From Cyclina sinensis (Eukaryota; Mollusca; Bivalvia; Venerida; Veneridae), in NCBI GenBank assembly GCA_012932295.1, contig JAAONU010000003.1:30056361-30120360 (forward strand): a DNA stretch of 64,000 nucleotides, in the 5' to 3' direction. Positions 63,101-64,000 of this stretch are shown piece after piece. The notes beneath the pieces were generated by a model. It was not told the DNA's origin, made no database searches, and was given only the letters and a program-made list of their open reading frames with translations. The position numbers and the translations under genes are program-made. How positions within the stretch are numbered: position 1 is the stretch's first letter; each line of letters begins with the position of its first letter.

Positions 63101-64000
63101 TCTATTTACGTTGCAAACATAGAAAGTCCTTTCCTCAAAACAATCTGTAACTTGTTTAGCAAGTATTTAATTTATTTCTTGTATATTGTATTTAACTTTA
63201 TCAAAATAACCACCACTTCAGGGGTCTGGTTTGTACTGTAAATAGCCTACTTCCCACACGCCACACCCGTTAAAGGTTGATAAAGATGACAACTTCCTCC
63301 TTATTTGCAATTTACGTCTCGTCATTAGATGAGTAGATATTATTTCATTGATATTATCAGTCGAAAAGATAGTTTGTTTGCTTGGGATTTCAACATGCCT
63401 TAACTCATGGCATAACGGAAAAAACAGCGTTATTCTTTTCGTTTAGCGAAGCAAACTATAAAATAACAGTAATTATTTGCAGTTAACGATATTTTACGTA
63501 AATTCAAAATACAAATGTTTTCAGTAATGCGCCGGTCGAGTTAAATATTGATAACCTTTGGCAATTTCACATCATATTCAATGAATCAATAGTCAACAAC
63601 CGTTTAATAATTTAAGATTTAAACACAATGATATGAGATAAATAATCCACTACCCTTTGTTATAATCCGATTTTATTCTTTTTGTATAACAACAAATAAT
63701 ATATGGACCATTTATCTTTTTGATTCACTTTTAAAAAAGCCTAGATGATAGTCAGTTTTGTTTTGTTCTCTTTTTTTGTTTATTTGCATTATTGTATTGA
63801 GTTATTTTAAAAAATTACATTATGATATGTTATACTATTTCCCATATGAAAGGTAAAAGTCAAATAACAATGTAACTGTAATGTAACGAAAGTAATATAA
63901 AGACATTAATAATCCATTAGTTATTAGTACACTACACAAAGCTTTAAATGCTTCATTTAAAAAAATATGAAACTCTTATACTGTCAATTGTTTTAACGAA
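60148..64000. other. AT-rich spacer, no gene recognised
   Basis: No exon, RNA gene or clear mobile element was found. Short open frames (61434-61637 plus, 62080-62289 minus) have no support. A TTCTG microsatellite is listed separately. Confidence 0.5.
62639..62674. repeat. (TTCTG)n microsatellite forming a hairpin
   Basis: AACAGAACAGAAC is followed at once by about four TTCTG units. The two halves are reverse complements and can fold into a short hairpin. Confidence 0.85.

Overview
The window is animal nuclear DNA, most likely from a bivalve mollusc. It is AT-rich, has intron-split genes with consensus GT/AG junctions, long intergenic stretches and many decayed mobile elements. The bivalve call rests on family resemblance of the repeats (a tRNA-headed SINE, the 'aaaggggcataactct' and 'gaggagggcatatag' type repeats, a 160-bp 'agaagattttcaaag' tandem family) as I remember them. 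No species can be named from the sequence alone.

Three protein-coding genes can be supported, all read by joining exons by hand. (1) 72-1443, plus strand: the last three exons of V-type proton ATPase subunit C. (2) 4392-11437, minus strand, convergent with gene 1: a complete 12-exon coding sequence of 641 residues for dynein axonemal assembly factor 1 (DNAAF1/LRRC50), needed to pre-assemble ciliary dynein arms. Its introns carry a MITE-like element beside a splice donor and a dead non-LTR reverse transcriptase. (3) 16189-34978, plus strand: a complete 25-exon receptor guanylyl cyclase of 1346 residues, with signal peptide, ANF-receptor ectodomain, one membrane span, pseudokinase domain, dimerisation helix, cyclase domain and a 210-residue tail. 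In gene 3 every junction keeps phase and the total length is divisible by three. It resembles the natriuretic peptide receptor and Gyc76C class. It has a Gly-to-Glu change in the first catalytic motif, a basic repeat insert before the kinase-like domain, and an unusual long tail.

Region by region: 1-1.6 kb, end of V-ATPase C; 1.6-4.4 kb, 3' UTRs and spacer; 4.4-12.0 kb, DNAAF1; 12-16.2 kb, spacer with one SINE and homopolymer tracts; 16.2-35 kb, the cyclase, with an inverted SINE in intron 1 and a 1.1-kb foldback element in intron 2; 36.1-37.7 kb, a second foldback element flanked by a perfect 9-bp target duplication; 38-49.4 kb, spacer with interspersed repeats; 49.4-60.1 kb, a LINE remnant and a recent direct duplication of about 3.67 kb, with a Tc1-like transposase fragment and a 160-bp tandem array between the copies; 60.1-64 kb, AT-rich spacer with nothing recognised.

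The three genes have no evident functional link. The most unusual items are the pair of hierarchically palindromic foldback elements and the modified receptor cyclase. I see no CRISPR, operon or prokaryotic-type system.
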